From assembly GCF_902806685.2 (NCBI RefSeq), contig NC_048556.1:992001-1056000 (forward strand): a stretch of 64,000 bases of DNA, written 5' to 3'. The translations under genes were made by a program, and so were the position numbers. Every line of letters starts with the position of its first letter. Within the stretch, counting starts at the first letter, position 1. Positions 31,420 to 42,179 of the stretch are shown one piece after another. The notes under the pieces were generated by a model that saw only the letters and a program-made list of their open reading frames with translations, was not told the origin of the DNA and searched no databases. Origin of the DNA: Maniola hyperantus. Taxonomy: Eukaryota; Arthropoda; Insecta; Lepidoptera; Nymphalidae.

Positions 31420-32205
31420 CTTGGACTGTAGTTACGATAAATGCGACTGCGCAAACGACATAATATAGTTTAATTTTTTTAACATAAGAAATATTTTCCA
31501 ACAGAAATTACTCTATTTTTATGTTAAAAATTGAAAAATATTTGTCGTTTATGGATTGAGACGTCATTAAATTACCCTCCTTACAGCGTGCCGTTCATGT
31601 TACAAATAAATACTCCTTCCATTTGATCGGATCCAAAGGCGGGCTGTTCGACTTGTGGACGATCCCAAACTAACCGGCTCGTTGGAAAGCCTGGAGCACC
31701 GCAGAGACGTTAGCTCTCTATGCGTGTTCTATCGCCTGTATAATGGGGAGTGCTCTGAAGAGCTTTTTGACCTCATTCCACCCTCTTTTTTCTACAACCG
31801 CTCCGCGCGCCACCGTAAGGAATTTCACCCTCACCATCTGGGTGTCTGGTGCACTTCGACCGTCCGCTGCGCCAGAACCTTCTTTCCACGCACGTGCAAA
31901 CTGTGGAACCAACTCCCATCGGCGGTGTTCCCTCTAGTAACATGGGGTTATTCAAGGGGCGGACCAACAAATTCCTAAAAGGCTGGCAACGCATCGGCGG
32001 CTCCTCTGGTGCTGCAAATGTTCATGGGCGGCGGTAATCACTTAACATCAGGAGACCCGCCTGCTCGTTTGCTCGCTATATCTATTAAAAAAAAGAAAAA
32101 AAAGAAATCGTGATTTTTTAAAATTATTCTCTTTAATAATGAATTCTAGCCCCATAAGCTACTGCTATACAAAACATCACATCATATTATTACTATAGTT
32201 GTGAA
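31420..32205 (-). repeat. R-K repeat split by a LINE tail
   Basis: The left part 31420-31607 and right part about 32104-32205 together match the reverse complement of 25690-25960. The break is filled by LINE sequence. Confidence 0.65.
31610..32103 (+). pseudogene. LINE C-terminal coding remnant with 3' tail
   Basis: The frame from about 31655 reads SLEHRRDVSSLCVFYRLYNG, a stretch with HPHHLGVW, then FPRTCKLWNQLPSAVFP. The homology continues one frame over as NMGLFKGRTNKFLKGWQR and ends GAANVHGRR-stop at 32037, so there is a single-base indel near 31935. TCACTTAACATCAGGAGACC and an A-rich run follow. This is the C-terminus of a CR1-like non-LTR family common in Lepidoptera, by recall. It is 5'-truncated and broken. 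Confidence 0.75.
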
Positions 32206-32524
32206 AGAGTACCAACAAACACAAAAACTTTCACCTTATGATGTGATAGTTCTTTAGCTTTTGTCTTGCCTTTTACTTTTCTTCCCCTGGTTCATAAATT
32301 TTCCCGAAGAACCCTAAAAGCATATAAAAATAAAACAAGTCCACGTGACCGGTGGTGGTGTATTAATATTAAAAGTTGGTCGGCAGTTTATTGATGGTGT
32401 TTTATTATTTCCATATTTGTTGGCTCTCTCTCTCTTTTTATTTATATATGTTTTGTCTCTTTTACTCTGGCTGGTCATTAGTTGCGCCTGTTAGCAGACT
32501 AGTTTGTAGGTGTAGGTAGGTAGT

Positions 32525-32673
32525 ACGCGGCAGAAAGTAATGTACATCGACCTTTAGAAGGAGATAGCAGATTTGTAGAGCATTGTGTCTGTCGTTGAGA
32601 CCGACAAAACGTCATATAGGTATGAGTGACAGAGACAATGCTCTACAAAGCCGAAATTTCATTCTAAACGCGC
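32525..32673. mobile_element. M6 inverted-repeat element
   Basis: GGCAGAAAGTAATGTACATC and TAGAGCATTGTGTCTGTC at the left pair with the right half (GACAATGCTCTACAAAGCC). The centre has GAGACCGACAAAACGTCATA. Confidence 0.7.
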
Positions 32674-32721
32674 CGATAACACCTTTGAAAATATTAAGTA
32701 GATACCTATAGAGAACTTTCA

Positions 32722-32875
32722 GACGAATCCGGCTGAAATTTGGTATACAGATAGCTATTATGACGTAGATTGCATAGACTGCAGAAAGGATTTTTGAAAA
32801 TTCAACTTCCTAGGGGGTAAAAGTGGGATCTGAAATTTGTGTAGTCCACGCGGACGATGTCGCGGGCTCAGCTAG
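32722..32875 (+). mobile_element. HEL-B Helitron, 5'-truncated; first of a tandem pair
   Basis: The core (CCGGCTGAAATTTGG, GCAGAAAGGATTTTTGAAAA) and the end GCGGGCTCAGCTAG are present. The next base begins a complete HEL-B. Confidence 0.8.
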
Positions 32876-33076
32876 TCTAAATATATAAAAGGAAAAGGTG
32901 ACTGACTGACTGATCTATCAACGCACTGCTCAAACTACTGGACGGATCGGGCATGCAGATAGCTATTATTATTATTAGGCGTCCGCTAAGAAAGGATGTT
33001 TGAAAATTCAACCCCTAAGGGGGTGAAATAGGGGTTTGGTGTAGTCCACGCGGAAGACGTCGCGGGCATAAGCTAG
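32876..33076 (+). mobile_element. HEL-B Helitron, full length; second of a tandem pair
   Basis: TCTAAATATATAAAAGG follows CTAG with no gap, and the copy ends GGGCATAAGCTAG followed by T. A short ATT expansion lies at about 32966. Confidence 0.85.
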
Positions 33077-33339
33077 TCTAAAATAAAATTAATGACATCA
33101 TATAAAATTAATGACATCATATAAAATAATGACATCAGAAGCATTAGCGTTATGAAAACAAGTGTGTGTGTCTGTTGTTTAGTTAGGACGGCGGCACTTG
33201 GCAGTTTGTCTGTCAAGCTGTATCTCTGTAACTGACTGACTGGTTTCCGTTCACCACTAATTGCGTGTTGATGCTTGTGTCAACACTATTAAGGGTAACA
33301 CATTGTTTTTACGTCTAAAGTGAGTGTTTGAATTAATTC

Positions 33340-33615
33340 GTCATCATCATCATCAACCCATCGCCACCGCGCCGTCCCACTACTGAACACTATGTCTCCT
33401 CTCAAACCGAGAAGGGGTTAGGTCATGGTCCACCACGCTGGTCAAGTGCGGATTGGCAGACTTCATACACCTTTGAGAACATTAATTTTCCTCAAGATGT
33501 TTTCCTTCAGCGTTAAAGCAAGTGATATTTAACCACACATACCTAGCTAACTCCAAAAAGTTAGAGGTGCGTGCCCGGAATCGAACCCTCGACCCGTAGG
33601 AGGCCGACGTCTTAA
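33340..33615 (-). mobile_element. SINE-1, near full length
   Basis: On the minus strand: a head with GACGTCGGCCTCCTACGGG and GAGGGTTCGATTCCGGGC (B-box), then TAACTTTTTGGAGTTAG, the body, and a (GAT)n tail at 33340-33355. This copy and 45520-45800 give the clearest view of the family's tRNA-like head. Confidence 0.75.
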
Positions 33616-33759
33616 GAGAGGACTCTATTGGGCCTTTTTCCATACAAACTCATTCCGCTGTTTCGTTCGTGGTTAAGTCTAGGGCAATGTTTTTTTTTTC
33701 AAAAAAAAAACCTAGGTCTGATTATTACGTGCCCCTATCATTTCCTTTTAGGCTTTTCC

Positions 33760-33845
33760 ATTAGGCTATCAACGCTCTTCTAAGAGGAGACCTGTGCTCA
33801 GTAGTGAGCTGTGAGCCGGAAATGAATTGATCATGATGATGATAG
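33760..33845 (+). mobile_element. SINE-1 3' end
   Basis: CTAAGAGGAGACCTGTGCTC and GAATTGATCATGATGATGAT. Confidence 0.6.
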
Positions 33846-34538
33846 CTATAAATCCCCATACTATCATCTTCACTGACATGTAATTTAAAATCCGATTTAC
33901 AAAAATATAATTAATTCTCTCGAACTAAGTAGGTAATCCGCCCATAATGGCTAACCTTTGAATAGCAATAAATTAAACATGTCACTAAACAGACCAAATT
34001 AATCCTCGAATTGTATCACAAAATAGAAATCGAACTCCATTCAATCGGAAAACATTAAAAGTTAAGCCAATAATAGCTAACAATATCCGTCAATTTGACT
34101 TTTTTTCGAAAGCCAAATTTGCGAAAATATAACTAGATACACCCGAATTATATCACAGAAATATAACCTCTATTTAATTGAAATAATAGCTATAATCCTG
34201 TGTATATTTTATATGATTTTTGTTAGATATTAGTCAAGCCCTGTACTCTATTTCCTTTGAGATACAATAAAGGTGAGATACAAAGCGTTGGACCGGATAC
34301 GCTCCATGCGATAAAAGTCAATTTTTTTCACTTACTCAATGGAGTAAGTCTATTGACGGTTACTAGTTTAAATGTCGCATAAAATACGTTTTTTTGCACG
34401 TTACTGTTGTTACGTGTTCTTGACAGTTATTTAGAGATTCGGGATATTGTGAAGAAAGATACTTAATACGATCTGAGACCGTTCTGAGACTGGTATACAG
34501 ACTCTACTACCTACAGTTTTATGGATGGAAATTATCAA
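33846..34538. other. No recognised feature
   Basis: AT-rich non-coding DNA without a repeat match in this window. Confidence 0.4.
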
Positions 34539-34739
34539 TCAGTACCCTTATTATAAATGCGAAAGTGTGTTTGTTTATTGATTTGTTGGTTTGTCCTTCA
34601 ATCACGTCGCAACGGTGCAACGGATTGACGTGATTTTTTGCATGGGTATAGATAAAGACCTGGAGAGTGACATAGGCTATTTTATTCCCACGGGATTTTT
34701 AAAAAACCAAATTCGGACGAAGTCGCGGGCACCAGCTAA
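34539..34739 (+). mobile_element. HEL-A Helitron (TCAGTACCC subtype), full length
   Basis: A precedes TCAGTACCCTTATTATAAAT. It ends GGCACCAGCTAA followed by T, a CTRR-type end with A in place of G. Confidence 0.8.
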
Positions 34740-35796
34740 TATCTCAATAAAACAAATAAGTATAAGTTTCCAGAATGCTGCTCAGCCGAGTTGGATAGGG
34801 TAGGCCATATTTATACGGCTTATGGCCTATCCAACTCGACTGAGCTTTATAACATTTTTGTTATAAAATCTCTTCAAGTCATTAGTGTACCCTGCCAGTC
34901 ATCAAGCTAAGATGTCATCAAGTATCATTAACCAAATTGGATATATTTTTGGGGGAAAAAAATCTTACAAAAACGGGCCGTCTCAGACAGCTTGGCACCG
35001 ATCAACAATGATTCCTCGCTTACATCCCAAAATAACCAACAGTTTATAAACAACATGCGAAAGAAATTACAACCTTATATTTAGCCGAATAGAGTGGTAG
35101 GTAAAGTTTTCTACATGCAGGAATAAGTTGGTTACGTCAATACAGATTTGTCGGTTCAAAAGTTTTGTTAAAGGATTCTGAGCTTTATTGCTTTGTAATA
35201 AGAGGAGTTTATTTAATTTGTAAAGGTGTCAAGATATCCATTTAACTGTCAAAAGCCAAGGAATTCCATTCATGGTAATGGATAGTTGTAGGAAGGAAGT
35301 TGCAGGTATGCAGAAAAAACACTGAATAGATGCGCGCGCGCAGTATAGGGGGTGGCTCTGTGGTGTAGATGCTTTTATTATAGTATTTTGGGTATTTTTT
35401 GGGTAATTGGGTAGTTTTTATGGTGATCAACAATGGTTGCAAAGGTTAAAATTGATTAGTAAAGTCGGATATCGTTTTATTGCCAGCTTACCCAGACGAA
35501 TTTGTTTTCTCTTAAACGACGTTTAAGAGGGGGGGAATTTATGTCAACGCTTCTTATTAAGTTGACAGTGCGTTCGCGGCCTATCGGAACTATTATGTAG
35601 ATTATGCCTAAAATTAGTCTATGGTTAAAAATTGTACCTATATTAGAACTGTCAAAATAAACCGTTACATACACACTCTCCGCTGAAGTAAGTTGTTTTA
35701 ATTGTTCCTTCTCCGAACCTAAAAATTAGAAGATCTGCCTATCGGGTCTTCGGTGTTAGTTCAAATAACTAACAGGCAGCATTAACTATTTAGTTA
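34740..35796. other. No recognised feature
   Basis: Contains a near-palindrome GCTCAGCCGAGTTGGATAGG / CCTATCCAACTCGACTGAGC at 34781-34845 and a CGTTTAAGAGG patch at 35520. No gene. Confidence 0.4.
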
Positions 35797-36013
35797 CTAG
35801 CTGATGCCCGAGTCTGACTATGACTTCGTCCGCGTGGAATGAGTTTTTTAAAAATCCCGTGGGAACTTGGCAATTTTTTAAATTTTTCTCTAAAGAACCA
35901 TCCTCGTACTTCAAGGAATATTATAAAAAAAATTAGCGAAATCGGTTCAGCGGTTCTCGAGATTTGCGATCAGCAACACGTTTAGTGATTCATTTTTATA
36001 TTATAGATATGGA
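35797..36013 (-). mobile_element. HEL-A related Helitron, divergent subtype
   Basis: The minus strand ends CGGGCATCAGCTAG followed by T and starts TCCATATCTATAATATAA. The core differs (CCAAG-type; GAACCGCTGAACCGATTTCG), so it is a third 5' subtype with the same 3' end. Confidence 0.7.
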
Positions 36014-36574
36014 GAATGGAGAACTCTCAGGACGTATGCAGGTTTCCTTACCATGTTTTCCTTCATCCATTTGTACATGTACCTAAGCAGGTTATTGTTA
36101 ATGAAATTGTTGCGAGTAGCTTAGGTGGCTTAGGACCAGTGGCGTGCACTGGAGTTCAAGCAGGGTATGCATTTAGGTATGAACTTATTTTACGGCAGGT
36201 TATAATGAAAAATAAGCATTGATTTATTACAATAAGGGTAAGCAGTGCGTTTATGCTTCTATGAGCTGCACGCCACTGCTTAGGACTTAGGAGCACACTG
36301 TATTCTGTCAGATTCCAAAACTCCCAAAATTACACAAATAATACAAAATTCCTCCATCTTTCTCGGCTTACAACAACAAGTTCTCACATTTCACTCCGAC
36401 ATGACGTGTGCGAGCGAGAGGGCCGCTCAGAGGGAGATGCAACACCTCCGACTGCGCTAATGATGTTACAATCATTTATAATTATTTTTATCGCGTTTAG
36501 TGATGCGAATGCAATGACATATCGATGTTTCATAGTCGATAAACACTCATCATCCATCAACGAAGCATCGATAC
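36014..36574. other. SINE-1 scrap and unclassified DNA
   Basis: 36014-36075 is a minus-strand SINE-1 scrap (GAGAACTCTCAGGACGTATG, TTTTCCTTCAT). The remainder has GCGTGCACTGGAGTTCAAGC, a recognisable-looking but unplaced phrase whose inverse, AGCTGCACGCCACTG, lies about 120 bp on. No gene. Confidence 0.4.
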
Positions 36575-36712
36575 GATCATCATCATCATCATCATAATCA
36601 ACCCATCGCCGGCATAGTCTACCACGCGGACCACATAACTCCGAAAAGTTAGAGGTGCGTGCCTGGATCGAACCTCCAACCTCTGATTAGAAGCACTACA
36701 ATAGCCGGCAGG
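36575..36712 (-). mobile_element. SINE-1 with internal deletion
   Basis: Tail (ATC)n, CAACCCATCGCCGG, ACCACGCGGACCACATAACT, then AGTTAGAGGTGCGTGCC and the B-box region. The central body is missing. M6 follows immediately. Confidence 0.6.
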
Positions 36713-36837
36713 AAATATTGTACATCAACCTTTAGAAAGAGATTTCTGCTTCGTAGAGTGTTGTCTCTGTCACTCACACCTATGTGACGAAACCGCTATC
36801 TATTTCTAAGGGTCGATGTACAATATTTCCTGCCGGG
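36713..36837. mobile_element. M6 inverted-repeat element
   Basis: Ends GCCGGCAGGAAATATTGTAC and GTACAATATTTCCTGCCGG are reverse complements. The centre is TGTCACTCACACCTATGTGA. Confidence 0.8.
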
Positions 36838-36867
36838 AACTGTACTAAAGCACAGCGCGTAGAGGGT

Positions 36868-37052
36868 TGATTCGCTTATTCAGTGTCTAACACTGAATGA
36901 TAGCCACCTCATTTGACATTGGTTGGTTCTACATTGCTGCGTCATTGAGTGATATGAAAATATTTTTTCGTAGAAAACATTCAATGGGTTAAAATAAACG
37001 TCAAATTAACTCGGTGGCTATCATTCAGTGTAGACACTGAGTTAGCGAATCA
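36868..37052. mobile_element. M2 inverted-repeat element
   Basis: TGATTCGCTTATTCAGTGTC at the left and TGAGTTAGCGAATCA at the right. Second copy of the family at 7049-7222. Confidence 0.8.
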
Positions 37053-37069
37053 GTAGGCTGCGTGGGCCT

Positions 37070-37290
37070 TGACTTGATCAAAGCAAACTTCGCCAAGGGA
37101 GTCGGTCAGAAGCAGCTTCCTTCCATCTCCAAACTTCCAAAACTCTCCTGTCATTCTCAACTCCATCCATCCACCAACTTCTAGGTCTTCCTCCGCCCTC
37201 TAATTTTCTGCCCAACAACTTCTTCTCGCTCGTTTGTCGCCCATGTGTTGCACATGTCCTGCCCATCTCGTTCTTAATTAATGACAACAT
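37070..37290 (-). pseudogene. Non-LTR retrotransposon C-terminal remnant
   Basis: The minus strand encodes GRKLEGGGRPRSWWMDGVEN followed by a WRWKEAASDRLPWRSLL-type ending. The GRP(R)xxWxDxV and (A)xDRxxWR motifs are typical of the extreme C-terminus of insect LINE polyproteins. Only about 70 codons, no reverse transcriptase. Family unassigned. Confidence 0.55.
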
Positions 37291-37435
37291 TCAGTCCCTT
37301 CAAAAGTTCGTACAGTAAATCTAAGTACGTGATTGATACGAATGCTTCTTAAAACCTTCCTTCCTTTTTAATTCAAACCATAAACATTTCAATATTCAAA
37401 CATTCTAGGCAGGCGCGGCTACACCTTAGCTGGTA

Positions 37436-37520
37436 TTATCGAACCAGTGGTAGATGCACCCGACTATTCGTAAGTACTTGTAAAAGTTTATACGAATAAA
37501 AAAGATTTTTATTAATTTAT
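37436..37520 (+). repeat. R-C 3' end fragment
   Basis: GAACCAGTGGTAGATGCACC, AGTACTTGTAAAAGTTTATA and AATAAAAAAGATTTTTATT. Confidence 0.6.
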
Positions 37521-37527
37521 TTATTTA

Positions 37528-37766
37528 CTAGCTTATGCTCGCGACTTCGTCCGCGTGGACTACAAAATTACAAAACCCTATTTCACCCCCTTAGGAGTTG
37601 AATTTTCAAAAATCCTTTCTTAGCGGATGCCTACGTCATAATAGCTATCCGCATGCCAAATTTCAGCCCGATCCGTCCAGTAGTTTGAGCTGTGCGTTGA
37701 TAGATCAGTCAGTCAGTCAGTCAGTCATTCAGTCAGTCAGTCACCTTTTCCTTTTATATATATAGA
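37528..37766 (-). mobile_element. HEL-B Helitron, full length
   Basis: CTAGCTTATGCTCGCGACTT at the left and, at the right, the (AGTC)n block followed by CCTTTTATATATATAGA. It sits directly after an R-C tail. Confidence 0.8.
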
Positions 37767-38395
37767 AAATATAAGATATTATCGATGAACTGTAAAAAAT
37801 GCACATCACTATCAAACGCGTCAGCGCTATTGAATCAAAACCTAAGTTAATCCTTTTCGGCTACCGGTTGTGTTGACCGCATTTTTTATTGGAGGATTAT
37901 AAAAACCGCTATAATCATGCATTTTTACCGCCTCTATAACTCTTAACGTTATAGTAATAGGGCATATTATAGCTATATGACTTTTTAGTTGAATTTAAGG
38001 TCTAACTCTGACCACCGACTTTTGTAAGACAGCGGGCGTACTCAAACACTACGGTTTTGATTGAAATATTCTGTTTCCGTTATAATACCTAACTATATTA
38101 ACGGAACGGTGTTTTCTTTTATAATAGTTATGTATTTATGTATGATAGTTATTTTATTTTATTTTATTTGTTTTTTGCAATCAACAGCGATATATACAAT
38201 ATAATTTTACATAATAACAGACTGAAAATAAGGCCAAATAGGATTACAATTTTTTACAGATTAGGTACTTAAATAGATATTAAATATAAATTTATAACAG
38301 TACGTTTGATAATTTAAACAAGCTTTACAATACTATAATAATATGAAAATATAAAAGTCAATTAACTAGTAAAAATACCTAGTAGGTGATTCACA
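37767..38395. other. Unique-looking DNA and AT-rich tail
   Basis: 37850-37930 (TTGACCGCATTTTTTATTGG, GGATTATAAAAACCGCTATA, TAATCATGCA) looks like unique non-coding DNA with homeodomain-type sites. From 38145, TTTTATTTTATTTG may start a minus-strand LINE tail. No gene. Confidence 0.35.
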
Positions 38396-38399
38396 ACAT

Positions 38400-38480
38400 A
38401 TGTATGTGTGTGTGTATGTGTGAGTGTATGTGTGTCTGTGTGTGAGTGGGTGTGTGTTTGTGTGTGGGAGAGAGAGTATG
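38400..38480. repeat. (GT)-rich microsatellite
   Basis: TGTGTGTG with GTAT and GAGT interruptions. Confidence 0.85.
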
Positions 38481-38599
38481 CGTGAGTGCGTGCTTGTGGG
38501 TTATGATATTATGCAGATTTATGTATGTATTACTGAAATAGTTAGTTAATTATATTATATAATATTATACTACTTCATTTTTCTGTATTGCGTGTAAGT

Positions 38600-38770
38600 A
38601 CTATCCAACACACCTAGTTTCTCCTTTCACCAAAGGTTGCCTGGTAGAGATTGCTGTGAGCAATAAGGCCGCCTTTGCATACAATTATTTTTTAGTTTTA
38701 GTTTCTGTAATAGTTATGTAATATTTTTTGTGTGCAATAAAGTATTTCTATCTATCTATCTATCTATAAT
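38600..38770 (+). repeat. R-F retroelement 3' end with CTAT tail
   Basis: AGGTTGCCTGGTAGAGATTG, AGCAATAAGGCCGCCTTTGC and GTGTGCAATAAAGTATTT, then (CTAT)n to 38768. Confidence 0.7.
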
Positions 38771-39434
38771 ACATTGCGACAAGGCTATATTGGCGCGTGG
38801 TGAAAATCAGAACTAACGTTGCCATCAAGTGTCCCCCTTTGTTCTTGTTAAGCCTTTGTTCTCCAACAGCGCCCCCCTGTCAATGTCATTCAAGTGCCAA
38901 GAGAGCATTGTCGTACTGTATTGGTATGTTTAACGGAACAGAAACCTACTAACGTGGCTACAGAGTACAGTCTCGTCGTTAGTAATTACAAAATAGAAAA
39001 ATTACCAGCCACAATTATTTTTAGAGGTTATTGACTATTATAAAACTCAAATGGTAACCAAATAGACGAAGGTCCTTGGATTGTCATTTTGAAGGCAAGA
39101 GCAGTTTTATAAAGCAGTTTCTTTGACTGAACTATAAACCGGTTTTTCTAAATTACCTTCTCTACATCATTTTGACTTCCTCTTCTTTCATAAGAGAGTG
39201 GGATCTTAGAAAAGAAATTCTCCTCCAGCGCCGTCTATGCTAGAATTTCTCCTGAGGCATGCAGTTTTTCTTTCTTGTTGTGTTTTCTTTTACCATGCAG
39301 CAAGCTTGTTTGGCATAATAAACCTATATTATATGCCAAAGCTCGGTAAAGGAAACAGACAGACAGTTTAGCATATTTTCTAATATTAGTATTTAGCTAT
39401 TAGTATTGAAATTGCGTTAGTCTTGTTATAACTA
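38771..39434. other. No recognised feature
   Basis: Non-coding, unclassified. Confidence 0.4.
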
Positions 39435-39560
39435 AGTAAATCATCATCATCATGTTGAACTAATTGCCGGCTCAATACAGAGGTTTCCTCTCAGTATGAC
39501 AAGGGTTTGGCCAAAGTCCACCGCGCTGACCAAGTGCGGATTGGCAGACTGCTTCTTAAT
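39435..39560 (-). mobile_element. SINE-1 3' part
   Basis: (ATC)n, GCCGGCTCAATACAG, GGTTTGGCCAAAGTCCACCG and CCAAGTGCGGATTGGCAGAC. Confidence 0.65.
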
Positions 39561-40670
39561 TTTTTTTTATTGTTGTTAGTCTACAGTCGTTCGTCTGTGT
39601 GAGACCTTAGCTATATTTAGTTGAATTTAACAGTGAGTTTCTTGGGATGATGTTATTAATAGTCGATTTATTGGTCTTTCGGAGATTTAAATTATGTGCC
39701 CCATTGTATTCCCTGGGATACAGAGTACTGCCGGATGTGTATGGGATACCTGTAGAGGTTAATGAGGTGGATTTTGTTGCCTTTTCCTGGATATTGTGCT
39801 CTTTAGAATTTAGAGGTGTCAAAAAATAATGTACCTAATACATTTATTAAATATATAAATGTATTCAAGATATTCGTTTTTAGATTAAAACAAAATTGAA
39901 TACAATATATAATAAGTAGTGAAAATTTGAGAAAATCCTTCCTAAAAAATAACTCAGGCGTTCGATCTTTGATACGCCGCGCGCGGCGCGACCGAGCGAC
40001 GATATTAGAATAAAATATATTAGGTAGGTACAGCTGAATACAAATATCGTCGCGATTCGACGGTGAATAATTATTACATCGAATTTTCGTATTGGCCTGT
40101 TACATGTTGACTGTGATGATACGAGTATGCGGCTAGTATTTTTATCATTTTGTTTGTTTCGTAATAAATTTTGAATGCAGTTTTATTTATTTGTGAACTT
40201 GAGTGTCGATAAATATTTAATGCGAATAATTGTAATGTAGATTAGGCAAAATAATGTAGATTAGGTACATTTTTGTGTTGTGATAGATTTGTGTCGCGCG
40301 TTAATAATACCTATTATAGTAGATTTGTTCTTTTTGGAAATACTTGCGTCATTTTATAAATCGTATGAGAAAATGTTTTTCAAAGTGTAGGTATTATCAT
40401 ACATTTAAGTATTATAGGTAATAGGTTAGGTACGTGAAGTGGTATTGTTCTTTTTAGAAATCATCATCATCATTTTATAATTCGTATGATAATAAATATG
40501 TAGAAATGTATGATAATAAATATAGTACCTAGTTACCTACTAAAAAGATTTTTTTATAGGTAACTAGGTAAACTTACCTACCTATTGTATTGTAGGTATC
40601 TACTTGACATTGCTTTATCGTTCTACTTGTTTTTATTTTTACATACATAGGTAGGTACTAGGTACTGTAT
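39561..40670. other. No gene recognised
   Basis: Small overlapping frames on both strands at 39607-39829 show no domain. 39955-40085 contains GCCGCGCGCGGCGCGACC and a CGACGATATT...AATATCGTCG inverted motif, possibly another palindromic element. 40430-40560 has GTAGGTA-rich DNA. Confidence 0.35.
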
Positions 40671-40826
40671 TCCGCGACAGGTTGAGATGGCAATCGGGGT
40701 ATGAGGCGGGGGTGACACCCCGCACACCCGCACGTCACCCTCGCTCGCCCGCACTGGGTTAGCACAGGGGCCGTGCGGGTGTGCGGGGCATTCCCTCCCC
40801 GATTGCCATTTCGACCTGTCGCGAAG
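40671..40826. mobile_element. M7 GC-rich inverted-repeat element
   Basis: The left arm CGCGACAGGTTGAGATGGCA and right arm TGCCATTTCGACCTGTCGCG pair with one mismatch. The interior is strongly GC-rich and itself partly palindromic (GCGGGTGTGCGGGGCATTCC). A second copy is at 43259-43404. Confidence 0.8.
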
Positions 40827-40902
40827 GTATGGATTGGGTACCTATTAAGAGTAAAATTTAAAATTTAAATCAATCGAGTTAAACACAAGCTATACCCTAG
40901 TT

Positions 40903-41220
40903 CTCGACCTTATTGACGGTTATGAGAAAGTTGTTTTTTGTCATATTCTTGTTCAGTAGGTATCATTCATAGATTGTTAAATGTTGTTCCCTATGTCAAT
41001 AAGGTCGGAAATCGCTTGCACCCATTTATCTGCTTGCGCCTCATGGTGAAATCGGTGCAAGCAAATCTCGACCTTATTGACGGTTATGAGAAAGTTGTTT
41101 TTTGTCATATTCTTGCTCAGTATAATTCATAGATTGCTAAAATGCTGTTTTCTGACGTATGTCAATAAGGTCGAAAATCGATTGCACCCATTTTTCTGCT
41201 TGCGCCTCACGGTTCAAGCA
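40903..41220. mobile_element. M8 inverted-repeat element, tandemly duplicated
   Basis: Two units 164 bp apart (40903 and 41067), each starting CTCGACCTTATTGACGGTTA, with the inverse TGTCAATAAGGTCG inside and ending CTGCTTGCGCCTCA. The direct duplication includes sequence outside the inverted repeat. Confidence 0.75.
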
Positions 41221-41497
41221 ATTTTTTTTTTGTAACAAAATAATGTAACGTTAATAATTATTAAATATTTGTCTGTAACACGTGATAATATTGTGATACA
41301 CACATGAACCTGTATTTGACACCTCTACTTTAGATACATCATAGGCATCATTATTTTACTTGGACATAGCACAGAAACTTAGCACTTGTATACTTTAGTA
41401 CTAAAATAGTACTTAATTCATATTATCTAGTATCTATATACTTGCTTGTTCTCAAAGAGCTCCCACGGAATATTTGATATATCCACGCACGTCTCGA
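41221..41497. other. No recognised feature
   Basis: AT-rich, unclassified. Confidence 0.4.
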
Positions 41498-41935
41498 AAA
41501 AAGGACCCCATAGGATCACTTCGTTATTTTTCTGTCTGTCTGTTCGTCTGTCTGTCTGTCGTGTCTGTCAAAGAAACCTATAGGGTACTTCCATGTGACC
41601 TAAAACCATCCAGGTAGGTAGGTCTTATAGCACAAGTAAAGGAAAAAATCTGAAATCCGTGAATTTGTGGTTGAATCACAAAAAAATGTGTTCATGAAAA
41701 AATAATTAGTTTTCAATTTTCAAAGTTATCTTAACTATACCACGGTAATAATAACATTACCGTGACTATAGCAAGTGGGGGGGATATGAAAGGACTTTTA
41801 TCTGCACATTCTAAAACAGATTTTCATTTTTTTTTATGCATAATAAGTAGTTTATGATTTATCGTGCAAAATGTCGAAAAAGTACGGAACCCTCGGTGCG
41901 CGAATCTGACTCGCACTTGAGCGGTTTTTATTAGT
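41498..41935 (+). repeat. FAM-I repeat, near full length
   Basis: From AGGACCCCATAGGATCACTT through TGTCTGTCTGTCGTGTCTG, CCGTGAATTTGTGGTTGA and TATCGTGCAAAATGTCGAAA to TCTGACTCGCACTTGAGCGG. Confidence 0.7.
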
Positions 41936-42179
41936 ATTGTAGAATGATTTCCATTGTTTTTCCTGTAAGTGTAACCATCATGGAGATGTCAAGAGTGAGT
42001 TGTTTTCGTACGATATCGTTTGTCGTTTGTCGTGCAGCAGGAAGCGGATATTTGAACTAAAACCAACAACACGTCGTGACGCGACGCCAAAAAATATCTG
42101 TTTTTGTAACCAAAACGATTCTTTTTGTTGAACAGCTTTTTGATATTATACTGTCAACGCGTATTGTTTTTAGAACTTA

